Shown here: positions 62,861 through 64,000 of the stretch, in pieces | Position numbering within the stretch: the first letter of the stretch is position 1 | Layout of the letters: every line of letters starts with the position of its first letter | NCBI GenBank assembly: GCA_958295765.1 | Contig: CATQHB010000002.1 | Span: forward strand, 1,314,091-1,378,090 | Origin: an uncultured Dehalococcoidia bacterium | Lineage (GTDB): Bacteria; Chloroflexota; Dehalococcoidia; Lucifugimonadales; UBA3495 | Direction of reading: 5' to 3' | DNA: 64,000 bases | Translations under genes and position numbers: made by a program | Notes under the pieces: model-generated | What the model was told of the DNA's origin: nothing | What the model saw: the letters and a program-made list of their open reading frames with translations, nothing else | Databases searched by the model: none

Positions 62861-64000
62861 TTAAATCGGCGGCCGGCGGCGATGCCAGTCGGTAGCCTGC
62901 TCGTAGGCATAAGCCGCCCGCAGCACGGTGGCTTCGTCAAAGGGTTTTCCCGCCAGTTGCAGGCCAATGGGCATCCCGGATTCGGAAAAGCCGCAGGGCA
63001 GGGAAATGGCCGGGGTTCCGCTGATGTTATAGGGGCGGGTGTATTGGGTCAGCGCCCCGGTAACGCCTACCGTCCGGTCGCCAATGGTTACTTCCGAGGC
63101 CAGGATCGGCGGGGCGGTAACCGGCTCGGTGGGGCCGGCCAGCAGGTCAACTTCCTGGAAAAGGCGGGCCATTTCCTGGTTGAACTTCGACCGGGCCTGC
63201 TGTGCCTTCAGGTAATCGGCGGCGGTAACAAAGAGACCGGCTTCCAGGCGCAGGCGGACGGAGGGAGTAAGTTTGTCGCCGTCCCGGGCCAGCAGTTCCC
63301 GATGGTAGGCGGCGGCCTCGGCCATCAGGATGGCGCCGGAAATGGCCTGGGAATCCCGGAACATCGGCAGCGAAACCTCGGTTACCGTCGCGCCCAGCCC
63401 TTCCAGTTGGGACACCGCCGCCGCCACGGCCGCCGCCACCTCCGCGTCCAGGGGAGCGTCAAAGTATTCCCGGGGCAGGCCGATGCGGAGGCCTTGAACC
63501 GACCCGGTAAGGGCGGCGGTATAGTCGGGTATCTCCCGGCCGGCCGAGGCCACGTCCTTGGGGTCATAGCCGGCAATGGCGTTCAGGGTCAAGGCGGCAT
63601 CCTCCACCGTGCGAACCATAGGGCCGGGATGGTCCAGGCACCAGGAAAGGGGCGTTAAGCCGGCCCGGCTGACCAGCCCGTAGGTAGGCTTGAGGCCGAC
63701 GATGCCGCACAGGGCGGCCGGTATCCGAACCGAACCGCCGGTGTCGCTGCCCATCGTGATGGTGCATTGCCCGGCCGCCGCCGCCGAACCGGAGCCGCCG
63801 CTGGAACCGCCGGTAACCAGGTCGGGATTCCAGGGGTTGTGCATGTGCCCGTAATCGAAGTTCTCCCCGGTGGGGCCATAGGCGAACTGGTGCATATTCA
63901 GCTTGCCCAGCAGGATTGCCCCGGCCTGCTGGAACCGGGCGGCCACGGTACAATCCTCTTTCGGGATAAAGTTGTCAAATACCCGGGAGCCGGAGGTAGT
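62861..64000 (-). CDS. Amidase signature family protein, N-terminus beyond the window
   Basis: The frame stays open to position 64000 (residues read TSGSRVFDNFIPKEDCTV before the first in-window Met candidate), so the gene is cut by the window edge. It has the amidase-signature core GGSSGGSGSAAAAG and GSDTGGSVRIPAALCGIVGL (catalytic Ser and cis-Ser), plus a C-terminal PAISLPCGFSESGMPIGLQL. The upstream catalytic Lys is outside the window. Amidase rather than GatA is favoured by the HRRRPPI end, but this is not certain. Confidence 0.85.
   Translation of the reverse strand, partial: TTSGSRVFDNFIPKEDCTVAARFQQAGAILLGKLNMHQFAYGPTGENFDYGHMHNPWNPDLVTGGSSGGSGSAAAAGQCTITMGSDTGGSVRIPAALCGIVGLKPTYGLVSRAGLTPLSWCLDHPGPMVRTVEDAALTLNAIAGYDPKDVASAGREIPDYTAALTGSVQGLRIGLPREYFDAPLDAEVAAAVAAAVSQLEGLGATVTEVSLPMFRDSQAISGAILMAEAAAYHRELLARDGDKLTPSVRLRLEAGLFVTAADYLKAQQARSKFNQEMARLFQEVDLLAGPTEPVTAPPILASEVTIGDRTVGVTGALTQYTRPYNISGTPAISLPCGFSESGMPIGLQLAGKPFDEATVLRAAYAYEQATDWHRRRPPI

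Overview
This 64 kb window is a gene-dense, GC-rich (about 60% by eye) bacterial chromosome segment with no phage, plasmid or rRNA genes. No marker gene gives the species. The gene content suggests Chloroflexota, probably a SAR202/Dehalococcoidia-like lineage: paired HyuA/HyuB proteins, MmgE/PrpD, CaiB, HpaI, acetamidase, thiolase plus DUF35, a lipoprotein with a Thr/Pro-rich linker, an Ala/Pro-rich solute-binding protein, and very many palindromic intergenic repeats. That placement is inference.

Layout. 1-2.6 kb: HicA-like toxin, class II fumarase, Lin0512-family protein, small hypothetical. 3-8.4 kb (minus): an AlaX - HyuA - PIG-L deacetylase - HyuB run. 8.8-12 kb: dnaN, then MmgE/PrpD and a small membrane protein on the minus strand. 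12.1-18 kb: a peptide-type ABC importer (binding protein and two permeases, no ATPases) followed by a class III aminotransferase. 18.3-21.1 kb: a monooxygenase-like protein, a two-gene redox operon and a BNR-repeat protein. 21.4-31 kb (minus): a purine biosynthesis cluster (guaA, purD, purE, purB, purC, purS) interleaved with a HEPN pair, a HAD phosphatase and unknown genes; purL and purQ are absent. 31.5-37.4 kb: tRNA-Glu(CTC), EamA transporter, M20 peptidase, RNase D, ribokinase, NUDIX and ComF. 37.5-56 kb: mostly catabolic CoA, decarboxylase, hydrolase and aldolase genes, plus EVE, P-II and an SbcD-like nuclease. 56.3-64 kb: SDR, K+-type membrane pyrophosphatase, YfcE-like phosphoesterase, trehalose-phosphate synthase and an amidase cut by the window end.

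The most interesting item is a short gene at 19082-19297 that standard ORF calling misses. It has a perfect Shine-Dalgarno, a good promoter and an in-frame TGA at codon 13. The TGA lies exactly where glutaredoxins carry their first catalytic Cys. A 7-bp hairpin with a GTG loop begins 19 nt after the TGA, as expected for a bacterial SECIS element. It reads as a selenocysteine glutaredoxin-like protein with a UxxS active site, followed by a thioredoxin-family gene and a strong terminator.

The intergenic spaces hold at least four repeat families: (1) ten ~100-bp palindromes with CGTCGTTCCGGCG ends; (2) palindromes with CGCTCATGGTGAGCTTGTCG arms, some expanded into short tandem arrays; (3) about 0.2-kb MITE-like elements with GTATTCTCAACA ends; (4) a pair of inverted repeats flanking the PrpD gene. 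Several long ORFs in this region are antisense shadows or run through these repeats and are not annotated.
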